Of a stretch of DNA of 64,000 bases, positions 43,001 to 50,822 are shown one piece after another (positions within the stretch are counted from its first letter, which is position 1; each line of letters opens with the position of its first letter). The position numbers were made by a program, and so were the translations under genes. The notes under the pieces were generated by a model. The model worked only from the letters and a program-made list of their open reading frames with translations. It was not told the DNA's origin and searched no databases. The DNA comes from a virus, in the IMG/VR virus record IMGVR_UViG_3300031973_001557, positions 1 to 64,000 of that record. One strand, 5' to 3'.

Positions 43001-44268
43001 ACGAAGTATCTGCAATTGATATTGATACTGATAAAAATATTTACCAAGGAGTAAATTTAAACGTAGAAGCAGGTGTATCAGATATACAAAGAAGTGCTTT
43101 AGGAACTGCTTATGCTAAGATGGCTTTAGATGGACAAGTAGCTGCACCACTAGCTGGGTTTTTACCTATAGATTTAGCTTTAACTTTTAATGGAACTTCA
43201 GGTATGAAAATATTTGAAACTTATACTGTACCAGCTAAATTTCTCCCTGCCACATATCCTAATGTATTAAATTTTATAGCAAAAAAAATTACCCATAGTA
43301 TTAACGATAAAGGATGGTTAACTAAATTAAATAGCTTTAGTATACCAGTACCTCCAGATTCTGAAACTGCTAGAACATTTTTATCTAATCCTGGTAATTT
43401 AAGTTTAAATTATAAAGATTTTAATAATAATTCTTCTCCTACACCTCAGGGTGAATATAGCTCAACAACATCTAATACTACTGATAGGACTAGAGTTACT
43501 CGCGATAGAGCAAATAAAGGAGGAAGAATTGGATATACCGACTATACTTTACCTGATATATTTGTTTTTCCTATTGGAGGTATAAAATGGAATATAGGAT
43601 ATGATGCATTTGAAAAAATATATAGAAACGATACATCAGTAGTAGATCGAAGTCAGCCTGCATGGATTGGTCCTGCTGATATGCAACCAACTAAAATTAA
43701 GCATGTAAGTGATTTTCATATTGGAGGAGGCGATGCATCCCATAGAGCACATGGAGGTCATTTTGGAATAGATATATTTTGCCCTATAGGATCTGATGCT
43801 CCATTAGTAGCTTGCTCTCCTGGTAAAATTGTAGAAACTGGTTATAGTGGTGGGCCTGGTAATTATGTTAAACTAGTAGAACCTGATACTAATATTTGTT
43901 ATTTTTATATGCATTTAGAGGAACCATGCAAATTGGCTGTTGGTACACAAGTTGAAGCAGGTGATTTTTTAGGAAATGCAGGAAAAAGCGGATCTGCTGG
44001 AGGAGGATATGCTCACTTACATTTTAATGTACAAGTAGGAGCGGATGGGTATCATAGCAGATCTATTAATTCATTTTATTGGTTATTAATGTTAGATAAA
44101 AGAATACGTAAATTAAATTTACAAGTCGATAAAACTATGCTACAAAGTCAGATTGATGATAATAAAGATAAATTATTAGCTAGAAATAAAAGATTAACTG
44201 ATAAAGGTATGTATTGGTTTAAATATATATCACCCTTGGAGATACCGTCTAATTATAATGCCGCATAA
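40006..44268 (+). CDS. Baseplate hub protein with C-terminal M23 peptidase
   Basis: A very large 1420-residue protein. Residues 1-260 are a hub-like start (TDLQIETLGNNGSLRKATLK, IIELLYLRLGFHVLVEFGNR). Residues about 265-455 form a long coiled coil. IGRVTNFDWNIDTNGVYNIT and VEVFSAGDVLQSL follow, then a long middle with baseplate-hub strands. Residues about 1235-1350 are an M23 (lysostaphin-type) zinc endopeptidase: HFGIDIFCPIGSD (His and Asp ligands), YFYMHLEEP and AHLHFNVQVG (HxH). It should cut peptidoglycan cross-bridges during entry. T4 uses a lysozyme domain in gp5 for this. The hub and the enzyme are fused here in one chain. Confidence 0.85.
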   Translation: MPQRTAHSDSFKHIIGQGFALDVQKALNNKQRLMAIKGDAHNQYFNNNSPWIKLASSVKVLADNNGKNKLISAGLPPNTFLGNKLATNFYLFSEMKAGRAERETVTVGDLYNATPSLIQKGAEFLLGEDITNKISNSEIGLYSHGPTTFYSSGKNAGIAGRHGGSFTSAYGFGDLEFGIRPLPGITDLQIETLGNNGSLRKATLKIKAFNKMQFNIIELLYLRLGFHVLVEFGNRLYIKNNLSVGNVGTTLMEQKWFGDENFVDLNDPGLIGIGQQIAQLNEDIVIQGANLERAQSEFDAAENLRNVASDAIDESYKKDYEAALRYAQEVTAGEGHYRLLYNYKDSDEQRSADLIEYLEMRVEMMKENDWRESSIEYTSRQLEAAQEYNTLLVQERKNEEEAKIEAEKLEEAQEAINNLSSQIQELQEDIGTEINDYLDDLNKDINSLRKTYNYDYDGFIGRVTNFDWNIDTNGVYNITVEVFSAGDVLQSLTVNGKNSIVGPFESQSDLDGSNPLNVTKDSSDLVTALNNLATLARGYTVQDEEEFVRSQLSAYTLRALTGDTQEGDPSVNLAEDTTQGSIEQATLIAKQPGFSGNNYMSGYASFGGTEAKRSPILYTNRIQTIIKIIGGTREEQFGELGTASGGGFYTTDPGFEVVKVKSNGNGVASNSFYITLKFYLQLIQAICLPKSTPHGSLGTPFIRILTERGKYLFTSHNMLASSKPSICVVSTEFDIGSLLDSAGGKLFVPPSSPRALSILSDKGSGKNFFADYRVIKDDVVYGDIMNIYLNMDFLAKSLLEEDTNDLGNVNFLQHISRICKGINDSFGNTTQIDFKVDEDRNVCYFVDKKSLPNLNGLLSEANKPTNPYIFNINGFANAQGLGLVGNIVRNFNLKSTIPPDLATLITVGANQAGSGATGGFDGTSFSKWNSGLSDRVVPTRFIEGFNPTTGNLATIQKRNKIYIEYLSALEKLYNVELDDEKDVDVTVSYKTFLWAEWGHEVSAIDIDTDKNIYQGVNLNVEAGVSDIQRSALGTAYAKMALDGQVAAPLAGFLPIDLALTFNGTSGMKIFETYTVPAKFLPATYPNVLNFIAKKITHSINDKGWLTKLNSFSIPVPPDSETARTFLSNPGNLSLNYKDFNNNSSPTPQGEYSSTTSNTTDRTRVTRDRANKGGRIGYTDYTLPDIFVFPIGGIKWNIGYDAFEKIYRNDTSVVDRSQPAWIGPADMQPTKIKHVSDFHIGGGDASHRAHGGHFGIDIFCPIGSDAPLVACSPGKIVETGYSGGPGNYVKLVEPDTNICYFYMHLEEPCKLAVGTQVEAGDFLGNAGKSGSAGGGYAHLHFNVQVGADGYHSRSINSFYWLLMLDKRIRKLNLQVDKTMLQSQIDDNKDKLLARNKRLTDKGMYWFKYISPLEIPSNYNAA

Positions 44269-44278
44269 CTAAAAAAAT

Positions 44279-44995
44279 ATGAGTCAACAAATTATTTCAT
44301 ATGGCAGCATTGAAGAGCAAAATGATTATTACTATGTTAATAATAATAGTAATGATTATTTTTGTATAGCTTTTAGCGATTATAATACTAAAGCTGTTCG
44401 ATATTATAATGAATTTATAAAAAAGTATAATAATTTACCAAAGGATAAAGATGCTAGTATACAACATTTTAATACTATTCAAAATTGGTTAGTATTAAAT
44501 TATAATTATGCTTCTAACGGAAGCTTTTCAAACGTGCTTAAACAAATTAATAAAAGAGCACAAATATTATTATTATTTGGATGGGGTAGAGGAGCAAAAA
44601 ATTTATGGAAATATTTATTGTTAAATAAATTACCAATACTATTATTAGATCCAGAATTAAATGAACAAGATTTAGAATATTATAAATCAATGTCTAATAA
44701 GCAAAGAAATATGACTATTATTAATTGTAATAGTGATAATTGGAATAATAATAAACAAATACAAAGACAATTAAGAATATTAGAAAATAATTATCAAAAT
44801 TTTGATAATTCCTTAATAAAACAGCCCAATAATAACGGCCTATCAGCAACTCATAATTTAATCGGTCAACCATTATTTAATAATAATATAATCATAAAAG
44901 CTTATGATGCTGTATTGAATACATCTTACTATAGAGATAAAGTAAAAATTTATGATCTACAAGAAGATAGATATATAAGAAGATATAATATTTAA
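44279..44995 (+). CDS. Hypothetical protein at the end of the tail module
   Basis: A 238-residue protein with many Asn, Tyr and Lys residues. A segment RAQILLLFGWGRGAKNLWKY then LPILLLDPELNEQDLEYY looks like an alpha/beta domain with two beta strands, but the usual nucleotide-binding motif is absent. The last 60 residues are polar. I do not recognise it. It lies between the hub protein and another uncharacterised virion-region protein, each within 11 nt, so it is probably part of the tail operon. Confidence 0.65.
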   Translation: MSQQIISYGSIEEQNDYYYVNNNSNDYFCIAFSDYNTKAVRYYNEFIKKYNNLPKDKDASIQHFNTIQNWLVLNYNYASNGSFSNVLKQINKRAQILLLFGWGRGAKNLWKYLLLNKLPILLLDPELNEQDLEYYKSMSNKQRNMTIINCNSDNWNNNKQIQRQLRILENNYQNFDNSLIKQPNNNGLSATHNLIGQPLFNNNIIIKAYDAVLNTSYYRDKVKIYDLQEDRYIRRYNI

Positions 44996-44996
44996 A

Positions 44997-46067
44997 ATGA
45001 GATTACCAAAAAGTATAATAGAAGAAAATTTGCATACTAAAAACTTTGCTCCTTTATATACTGGAGCAGGGGAAAGATATCAAGGTCCTGTATTTAGACT
45101 TATTACAGGTGAATTATTTACTGGGGCTACTGTAGAAAATACAACCGCAAAATTATACTATAAAGATGGTGGATTACTTACAACCTCAGCAAAAGCTCCT
45201 AAAGATGATTTTCCACATGGTAAAACACAATATCTATTCACGGAACGTAATAATGAAGAATATTTTGCAAGTAAAAAAAGTACTAATAAAGGTGGATTTA
45301 TAAAAGATTATATTGATAATGAAGTATTTATTCCACATGAAAACACTTCTTCTCCTACATCATATGATTATTTAAAAGGTAATATGATAAGATTTATAGC
45401 TAAAAGTAATTATAATAACATATATTATTTTACTACATTAGATTCTTATAAAACATTTAAAAGTGAATTACAATCAAATAATAGAAAATATTTAAGCTTA
45501 TTTAATATAAAAAATACTATATGGTATATAAGAGCTAATTCTAGAGAAGATGTAATAAAAATAAATGAATACTATACTAATGAGCTAAAGAAAAATATAT
45601 CTTTTAGAGATATAAATAGATATATTAATGATACTAATTATGATGAATTCTATAGAGATAAAAATGAACAATTATACACAGCAGGTAACGAACTAATATA
45701 TGATAATGGTTTAAATTATAGAGGCCTTTATCATATACATCCTGATAAGGGTCCTATGGAAGGACCTATTCATACTTCAAATAGACATAAACAACTTTTT
45801 ATTAAAAATAGAAAAGGTAGCTTAGAAGCAGGAATTCAAAATTTAGCTAATGTTAAAGCATTAAATAAAATTTTAAAATTTTTAACTATTAATAATATAG
45901 GAGGTAAAAGTGGAAGCAGTCCCTCTACACAACAACTTATAGATAGTTATAGATCTCAAGAACAACAATTAAATACTCCAGTAACACCAGCACCACAAAT
46001 AACTCAACCAGCTCCCCCACCTGCTGGAGGCGGAGGAGGATCTTACAGTGGAGGAGGTGGTTATTAG
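44997..46067 (+). CDS. Virion-region protein with HIHPDKGPMEG motif and Gly-rich tail
   Basis: A 356-residue protein starting 1 nt after the previous stop. The N-terminus carries GPVFRLITGELFTGATVENT, a beta-rich start. Residues about 225-265 read EQLYTAGNELIYDNGLNYRG then LYHIHPDKGPMEGPIHTSNR, a motif recognisable in uncharacterised marine phage virion proteins. The last 50 residues are a disordered Gln/Pro segment ending in a Gly/Ser-rich tail. The His pair might suggest a JAMM-type peptidase, but the required S-x-x-D is missing. Function unknown; last gene of the tail block. Confidence 0.65.
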   Translation: MRLPKSIIEENLHTKNFAPLYTGAGERYQGPVFRLITGELFTGATVENTTAKLYYKDGGLLTTSAKAPKDDFPHGKTQYLFTERNNEEYFASKKSTNKGGFIKDYIDNEVFIPHENTSSPTSYDYLKGNMIRFIAKSNYNNIYYFTTLDSYKTFKSELQSNNRKYLSLFNIKNTIWYIRANSREDVIKINEYYTNELKKNISFRDINRYINDTNYDEFYRDKNEQLYTAGNELIYDNGLNYRGLYHIHPDKGPMEGPIHTSNRHKQLFIKNRKGSLEAGIQNLANVKALNKILKFLTINNIGGKSGSSPSTQQLIDSYRSQEQQLNTPVTPAPQITQPAPPPAGGGGGSYSGGGGY

Positions 46068-46070
46068 AGA

Positions 46071-46088
46071 TATTTTTCGTATCTTTAA
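46071..46088 (+). promoter_or_regulatory. Candidate middle promoter motif TATTTTTCGTATCTTTAA
   Basis: This 18-nt sequence lies 2 nt before the ATG of the PolA-like gene. It matches the sequence at 55906-55923 in 17 of 18 positions, including several bases unusual in this AT-rich background (CG). Its end, TATCTTTA, resembles the Bacteroidota -7 form TAnnTTTG. Confidence 0.4.
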
Positions 46089-46090
46089 GT

Positions 46091-47347
46091 ATGTACTGGT
46101 TAATAGAGAATAAAAAACAGTTTAATACTTTTAAAAATATAGTAAAAGATAATCTCTATATTGAAATAATACCTGACTTTTTTAATGAGCATCCCTGTCA
46201 ACAAAATATTGTTGGATATTATATTAGACCTATTACTGATAAAAAAGGATATATTTTACCTATAAATCATTACGAAACTGGTAATTTATTACAAAAAAAT
46301 ATTATTGATTTTCTTAAAGGAATATCTAAGTTTTACTGTTATGATAAAAAGAAACTATTACATAACTTTAAACATAGAAATCTATTTGATATACAAATAA
46401 ATTACAAAGAATTACAAATAGATTATCCATTAATTATACAAGATTTTCAAAGGAGAAAAATATCTAACTCAAACTGCTCTATAGTAAAGATATATGAGTA
46501 CTACGAAGCTAAGTATGAGGAGATTAGTGAGCATATTGATAATGATTATAATTCATTTTATAATAATAAAGTACCTCTAGTATTCTCAGTTATTGAGTCA
46601 AGTGGTATAAAAATAAATAAACAGTTATTTGAAAAACATTTTTATGAAAACGAAGAAGATTTTGTTTTTACTCAGTATAACTATACTACTATAACTACTC
46701 GACCATCTAATACATTTAAGAAAGTAAATTATGCAGCTCTAAATAAAGATAATGGCAGTAGGAGTTGTTTTATACCAAGAAATGATTATTTTGTAGAAAT
46801 AGATGTTTCATCTTATCATATACTTCTACTGTGTCAGTTACTTAAATATGAATTTGAGGTAGAAGATATACATGAATATTTTGCATCTGTATATCAAACA
46901 TCGTATGATAAAGCAAAACAATTAACTTTTCAACAAATATATGGAGGAATAAAATCTGAATACGAACATATACCTTTCTTTCAGAAAGTAAAAAACTATT
47001 CAAATAATCTATGGTCTGAATTTAATTCAAAAGGTTATATAGAATGCCCAATATCTAATTATAAATTTTCAAAGAAAGATCATCCGCAAATGAATTCATT
47101 AAAATTAATGAATTATTTATTGCAAAATTTGGAAACTTCAAATAATGTTCTTATCTTATATGATATCTTGAAACTATTGCGAGGTAAACAAACTAAGGTT
47201 GTTTTATATACCTATGATAGTATATTATTAGATGTAGATAAAAAAGAAGAGAAAATAGTAGAGAAAATTAAAGAAGTTTTTCGTATTTTTAATCTTAAAA
47301 TAAAATGTAAAAATGGTAAAAATTATGGTAATCTTGTAAAATGTTAA
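46091..47347 (+). CDS. Miniature family A DNA polymerase-like protein
   Basis: A 418-residue protein. Residues 1-100 look like a decayed 3'-5' exonuclease fold: YIEIIPDFF replaces the D-x-E motif, followed by VGYYIRPITDKKGYILPINH. The polymerase region shows TTRPSNTFKKVNYAAL (204-217), motif A EIDVSSYHILLLCQLL (catalytic D238; the usual motif A Glu is His243), motif B KAKQLTFQQIYGG (K276, F280, Y284, G285) and motif C YTYDSILLDV (D376). Both catalytic Asp residues are kept. It is much shorter than Klenow (605). It precedes gp32 and UvsX genes. A gap-filling or recombination-linked role is inferred; a family B polymerase gene also exists at 63162. Confidence 0.8.
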   Translation: MYWLIENKKQFNTFKNIVKDNLYIEIIPDFFNEHPCQQNIVGYYIRPITDKKGYILPINHYETGNLLQKNIIDFLKGISKFYCYDKKKLLHNFKHRNLFDIQINYKELQIDYPLIIQDFQRRKISNSNCSIVKIYEYYEAKYEEISEHIDNDYNSFYNNKVPLVFSVIESSGIKINKQLFEKHFYENEEDFVFTQYNYTTITTRPSNTFKKVNYAALNKDNGSRSCFIPRNDYFVEIDVSSYHILLLCQLLKYEFEVEDIHEYFASVYQTSYDKAKQLTFQQIYGGIKSEYEHIPFFQKVKNYSNNLWSEFNSKGYIECPISNYKFSKKDHPQMNSLKLMNYLLQNLETSNNVLILYDILKLLRGKQTKVVLYTYDSILLDVDKKEEKIVEKIKEVFRIFNLKIKCKNGKNYGNLVKC

Positions 47348-47351
47348 AGTT

Positions 47352-47819
47352 ATGGAGGAGAATTTAGTTATGGAGTCGCAAGTTGATATTTATAATCGAT
47401 ATGATTATGATAAAATCAACAGCGAAGTAGACGTGAATAATAAATTATTTTGTACATTCGTTACTCTTGAGGAATTAGAAGGAAAATTGAAAGATATTAC
47501 TTCTGAGTATGAAATTAAGTACAACAAGTTATTTGTATTATCTGTAGAAGATAGTGAAGAATATGTTATTACATATAATGTAGAAAATGCAAATATTAGT
47601 GCAATTCCTCACAATACTATTTTAGTGCATAGAAAAAAACATACAAATACTTTGTATACGATTAATGCATTAAATGAATTAATTAAAAAATTAAATGGTG
47701 GAGTAGTCGATACTAAATTTCCTATTGAATGGAACCACTATAGAAATACCATCATGCTAACTCAACAAGGTGGTTTAAAAATGTTAAAGACAAAAATATA
47801 TCAAATAATCGAGTTATAA
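47352..47819 (+). CDS. Conserved protein upstream of gp32
   Basis: A 155-residue protein starting 4 nt after the PolA-like gene. A central block CTFVTLEELEGKLKDITSEY, then EIKYNKLFVLSVEDSEEYVI and VHRKKHTNTLYTINALNELI is of a type I associate with an uncharacterised protein near gp32 in marine T4-like phages. No catalytic residues stand out. An alternative in-frame ATG at 47370 is possible. Gene position suggests a role in replication or recombination, perhaps as a gp32 partner, but no function is known. Confidence 0.7.
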   Translation: MEENLVMESQVDIYNRYDYDKINSEVDVNNKLFCTFVTLEELEGKLKDITSEYEIKYNKLFVLSVEDSEEYVITYNVENANISAIPHNTILVHRKKHTNTLYTINALNELIKKLNGGVVDTKFPIEWNHYRNTIMLTQQGGLKMLKTKIYQIIEL

Positions 47820-47849
47820 TAAATTGTTTCATCTTAAAAAGTTTTAAAA

Positions 47850-48695
47850 ATGGATTTAAACGCAATTCGTCAGAAACTGCAGTCTATGCAGAATCAAGGT
47901 AATGGTCAAGCCAATAATAATAATCGACCAAATTATTTCTGGAAACCTTCTGAAGGTAATTCCAAAGTTAGGATTCTTCCATCAGCATTTAATGCCGCAT
48001 CACCATTCTCAGAAATGAAAATGTATTATGGTATTGGATCTAAAATGATGGTATCACCATTAAACTGGGGAGAGAAAGATCCTATTGCTGAATTTGTAAA
48101 GCAGCTTCGTCAATCTAATAACTCTGAACATTGGAGATTAGCTAAAACTTTAGATCCTAAAGTTCGTATCTATGCTCCTGTAATCGTTCGAGGAGAAGAA
48201 AATGAAGGAGTTAAGCTATGGGGATTCGGTAAAATGGTATATGAATCTCTTCTACAATTAATCTTAGATGAAGAGGTAGGTGATTATACTGATGCATATA
48301 ATGGTCGTGATATTAAAATTAATGTAGTACGTGATCCTAATGGAGGATATCCTAAAACTACTGTACAACCTTCTATGAATCAGTCACCTGTTCATGAAGA
48401 TGCTAAATTAGCAGAAGAGTTTTTACGTACTCAACCTAACCCATTAGAAGTATTCAAACCACTTCCATTTGATACTATGAAGTTAAATCTTCAGAATTAT
48501 ATTAATCCGGACGGAGGAGACACAGAAGCCGATACTGTAGCTACACCAAGCAATGTAACTACAACAGCTCAACCATCAGCTTTTCCACCTCCACCACCTT
48601 CTAATCATTCAGAACCACCTGCCGTAAAGAAAAGTAAAGCAGATATGTTTGATGATTTATTTGAAGAAGAGTCTAAAGAAGAAGCTCCGTTTTAA
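47850..48695 (+). CDS. Single-stranded DNA-binding protein (gp32-like)
   Basis: A 281-residue gp32-type SSB. The N-terminus (DLNAIRQKLQSMQNQGN) is the cooperativity domain. The core shows FWKPSEGNSKVRILPSAFNA, YYGIGSKMMVSPLNWGEKDP and KVRIYAPVIVRGEENEGVKL, then LWGFGKMVYESLLQLILDEE, as in phage gp32 OB-folds. The acidic C-terminus (DMFDDLFEEESKEEAPF) is the protein-interaction tail. T4 gp32 has a Cys/His zinc site, and this protein has no Cys pair there, so it would be zinc-free. It is followed directly by UvsX. Confidence 0.93.
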   Translation: MDLNAIRQKLQSMQNQGNGQANNNNRPNYFWKPSEGNSKVRILPSAFNAASPFSEMKMYYGIGSKMMVSPLNWGEKDPIAEFVKQLRQSNNSEHWRLAKTLDPKVRIYAPVIVRGEENEGVKLWGFGKMVYESLLQLILDEEVGDYTDAYNGRDIKINVVRDPNGGYPKTTVQPSMNQSPVHEDAKLAEEFLRTQPNPLEVFKPLPFDTMKLNLQNYINPDGGDTEADTVATPSNVTTTAQPSAFPPPPPSNHSEPPAVKKSKADMFDDLFEEESKEEAPF

Positions 48696-48711
48696 TTAAT
48701 AATAGTATTTT

Positions 48712-49785
48712 ATGGCAAAAAGTAAAAAGTCTTTGTCCGAGGCCGTGTCTTCGGAGATCAAGTCGAAATTTGATTTAGGTAAGTTTAAACAAAAGAAAGG
48801 ATTAGCAGGAAATGTAAAGTTTAAAGAACAACAATGGATTCCTCTATCTGATGCTTACCAAGATATACTATCAGTACCTGGTATACCAATGGGACATATC
48901 GTTCTACTAAGAGGGCATTCCGATACTGGTAAAACAACAGCTCTACTCGAAGCAGCTGTATCAGCTCAAAAGCGAGGTATACTTCCTGTTATTATCGTAA
49001 CAGAAATGAAATGGAACTGGGAGCATGCTATGCAAATGGGACTAGAAGTAGAAACTGAAGTAGATGAAGAAACTGGTGAAGTAGTTGGTTACTCTGGAAA
49101 CTTTATCTATGTTGATAGAGAAACTCTAAATACTATTGAAGATGTAGCTGCATTCATTATGGATATTATCGATGAGCAGTCTAATGGTAACTTACCTTAT
49201 GATCTTCTTTTCCTATGGGATTCTATCGGAAGTATTCCTTGCGATCTTTCAGTACGCTCTAATAAGAATAATAACGAATGGAATGCAGGAGCAATGTCAA
49301 CTCAATTTGCAAATAATGTAAATCAGAAAATTGTTCTATCTCGTAAAGAGTCATCTAAATTTACTAATACTTTAGTTTGTATTAATAAGGTATGGGCTAT
49401 GAAGCCGGAATCACCAATGGGTCAACCTAAGCTTATGAATAAAGGAGGTTACTCGATGTGGTATGATGCAACATTCGTAGTTACTTTCGGTAATATTATG
49501 TCTGCTGGTACTTCTAAGATTAAAGCAATTAAAGATGGTAAGCAAGTAGAATTTGCTAAACGAGTAAACGTTCAGGTAGAAAAGAATCATATTAATGGTG
49601 TAACTACAAGAGGAAGAATTATTATGACTCCTCATGGATTTATCAAAGATACTCCTACAGCTCTAAATAACTATAAAAAAGCTAGAGCTCAAGAATGGTC
49701 TGATATTATGGGAGGTTCTACTTTTAATATCGTAGAAGAAGAGCACGATCTAACTGATATCTCAACTTACACACAAGAACCCTGA
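48712..49785 (+). CDS. uvsX: UvsX-like recombinase (RecA family)
   Basis: A 357-residue strand-exchange recombinase. Walker A is LLRGHSDTGKTTALLEAAVS. The Walker B region reads DLLFLWDSIGSIPCDLSVR, and the L2 region includes VCINKVWAMKPESPMGQPKL. The N-terminal basic segment and the acidic C-terminus (NIVEEEHDLTDIS) resemble UvsX. It coats ssDNA and drives recombination-dependent replication with gp32. Length is close to T4 UvsX (391). It sits 16 nt after gp32 and 5 nt before the RNase H gene. Confidence 0.95.
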   Translation: MAKSKKSLSEAVSSEIKSKFDLGKFKQKKGLAGNVKFKEQQWIPLSDAYQDILSVPGIPMGHIVLLRGHSDTGKTTALLEAAVSAQKRGILPVIIVTEMKWNWEHAMQMGLEVETEVDEETGEVVGYSGNFIYVDRETLNTIEDVAAFIMDIIDEQSNGNLPYDLLFLWDSIGSIPCDLSVRSNKNNNEWNAGAMSTQFANNVNQKIVLSRKESSKFTNTLVCINKVWAMKPESPMGQPKLMNKGGYSMWYDATFVVTFGNIMSAGTSKIKAIKDGKQVEFAKRVNVQVEKNHINGVTTRGRIIMTPHGFIKDTPTALNNYKKARAQEWSDIMGGSTFNIVEEEHDLTDISTYTQEP

Positions 49786-49790
49786 ATTAC

Positions 49791-50822
49791 ATGGAATACT
49801 TGGATATCTTAAATAACATTAACGAAGAGGATCAAGAAATTAGATTAAAACCTCATGATAGAGTTTTAATTATTGATGGCTTGAACTTATTCTTTCGTAA
49901 CTTTGCAACTATTAACTTAACTAATAATAATGGAGCACATATTGGAGGTCTAGGAGGATTTCTAAGATCAATGGGTACTTTGATTAATAAAGTACAACCA
50001 ACTTCAATATATGTTATTTTTGATGGTAAAGGTTCTACTGTAAATAGAAAGAATATAAATCCTGATTATAAAGCAAATAGAAATATCAATAGGATTACTA
50101 ATTGGGATTCATTTGATTCTTTAGAAGATGAGCATGAGTCTAAATTAGATCAACTATTAAGATTAGTTCAATATCTTAAATTACTACCAGTAAAAATATT
50201 ATCTTTTGATAAAGCAGAAGCTGATGATATTATATCAGTTTTATGTAATCAATTATCATACGATAAGAATAAATTATTCATAGTATCATCAGATAAAGAT
50301 TTCCTACAATTAGTAGATGATCATATTGTAGTGTATAGACCTACAGAGAAGAAGTTTTATACTTATGAAGATGTAGAAAGTTCATTTAATATTAAGCCGG
50401 AAAACTTTTTATTATATAAATGCTTACTCGGAGATAATTCCGATAATGTAAAAGGTATAAAAGGTCTCGGTAAAAAAACGCTAGCAAAGAGATTACCTGA
50501 ATTAGCCAATGAGGAAATACATTTAGGTAAGCTTCATAGTATATGTGAAGAGAAATTAACTACTAATATCTCATATGCTAGAATCTTAGATGATTTTAAT
50601 ACTATAGAAAAGAATTATAAGATAATGAATCTTAAAGATCCTATGGTCACCGAACAACAGATTCAGGGAGTAAAAGAAATAATTGCACATAAAGAATTAA
50701 ATTATTACCCTGATGAGTTTGAAAGTTTGCATAATGTTGATAAATTAGGTAATCTGATTAGGAATCCACAACATTGGTTTAATCAGTATTTTAATCAAAT
50801 TTATAAAATTAGTAAACAATGA
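49791..50822 (+). CDS. RNase H / 5'-3' exonuclease (FEN family, T4 Rnh-like)
   Basis: A 343-residue member of the flap-endonuclease family that removes RNA primers and 5' flaps. LIIDGLNLFFRNFATINL and YVIFDGKGSTVNRKNINPDY hold the first metal-binding Asp residues, DKAEADDIISVL and IVSSDKDFLQLVDDH the central ones, and LLGDNSDNVKGIKGLGKKTL the last ones followed by the helix-hairpin-helix. Length is close to T4 Rnh (305). It overlaps the helicase gene by 4 nt. Confidence 0.94.
   Translation: MEYLDILNNINEEDQEIRLKPHDRVLIIDGLNLFFRNFATINLTNNNGAHIGGLGGFLRSMGTLINKVQPTSIYVIFDGKGSTVNRKNINPDYKANRNINRITNWDSFDSLEDEHESKLDQLLRLVQYLKLLPVKILSFDKAEADDIISVLCNQLSYDKNKLFIVSSDKDFLQLVDDHIVVYRPTEKKFYTYEDVESSFNIKPENFLLYKCLLGDNSDNVKGIKGLGKKTLAKRLPELANEEIHLGKLHSICEEKLTTNISYARILDDFNTIEKNYKIMNLKDPMVTEQQIQGVKEIIAHKELNYYPDEFESLHNVDKLGNLIRNPQHWFNQYFNQIYKISKQ

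Noticed and set aside
44997-46067. JAMM/JAB peptidase in the protein with HIHP
   Set aside because: The HxHP pair is there but the required S-x-x-D is absent, so no peptidase call is justified.
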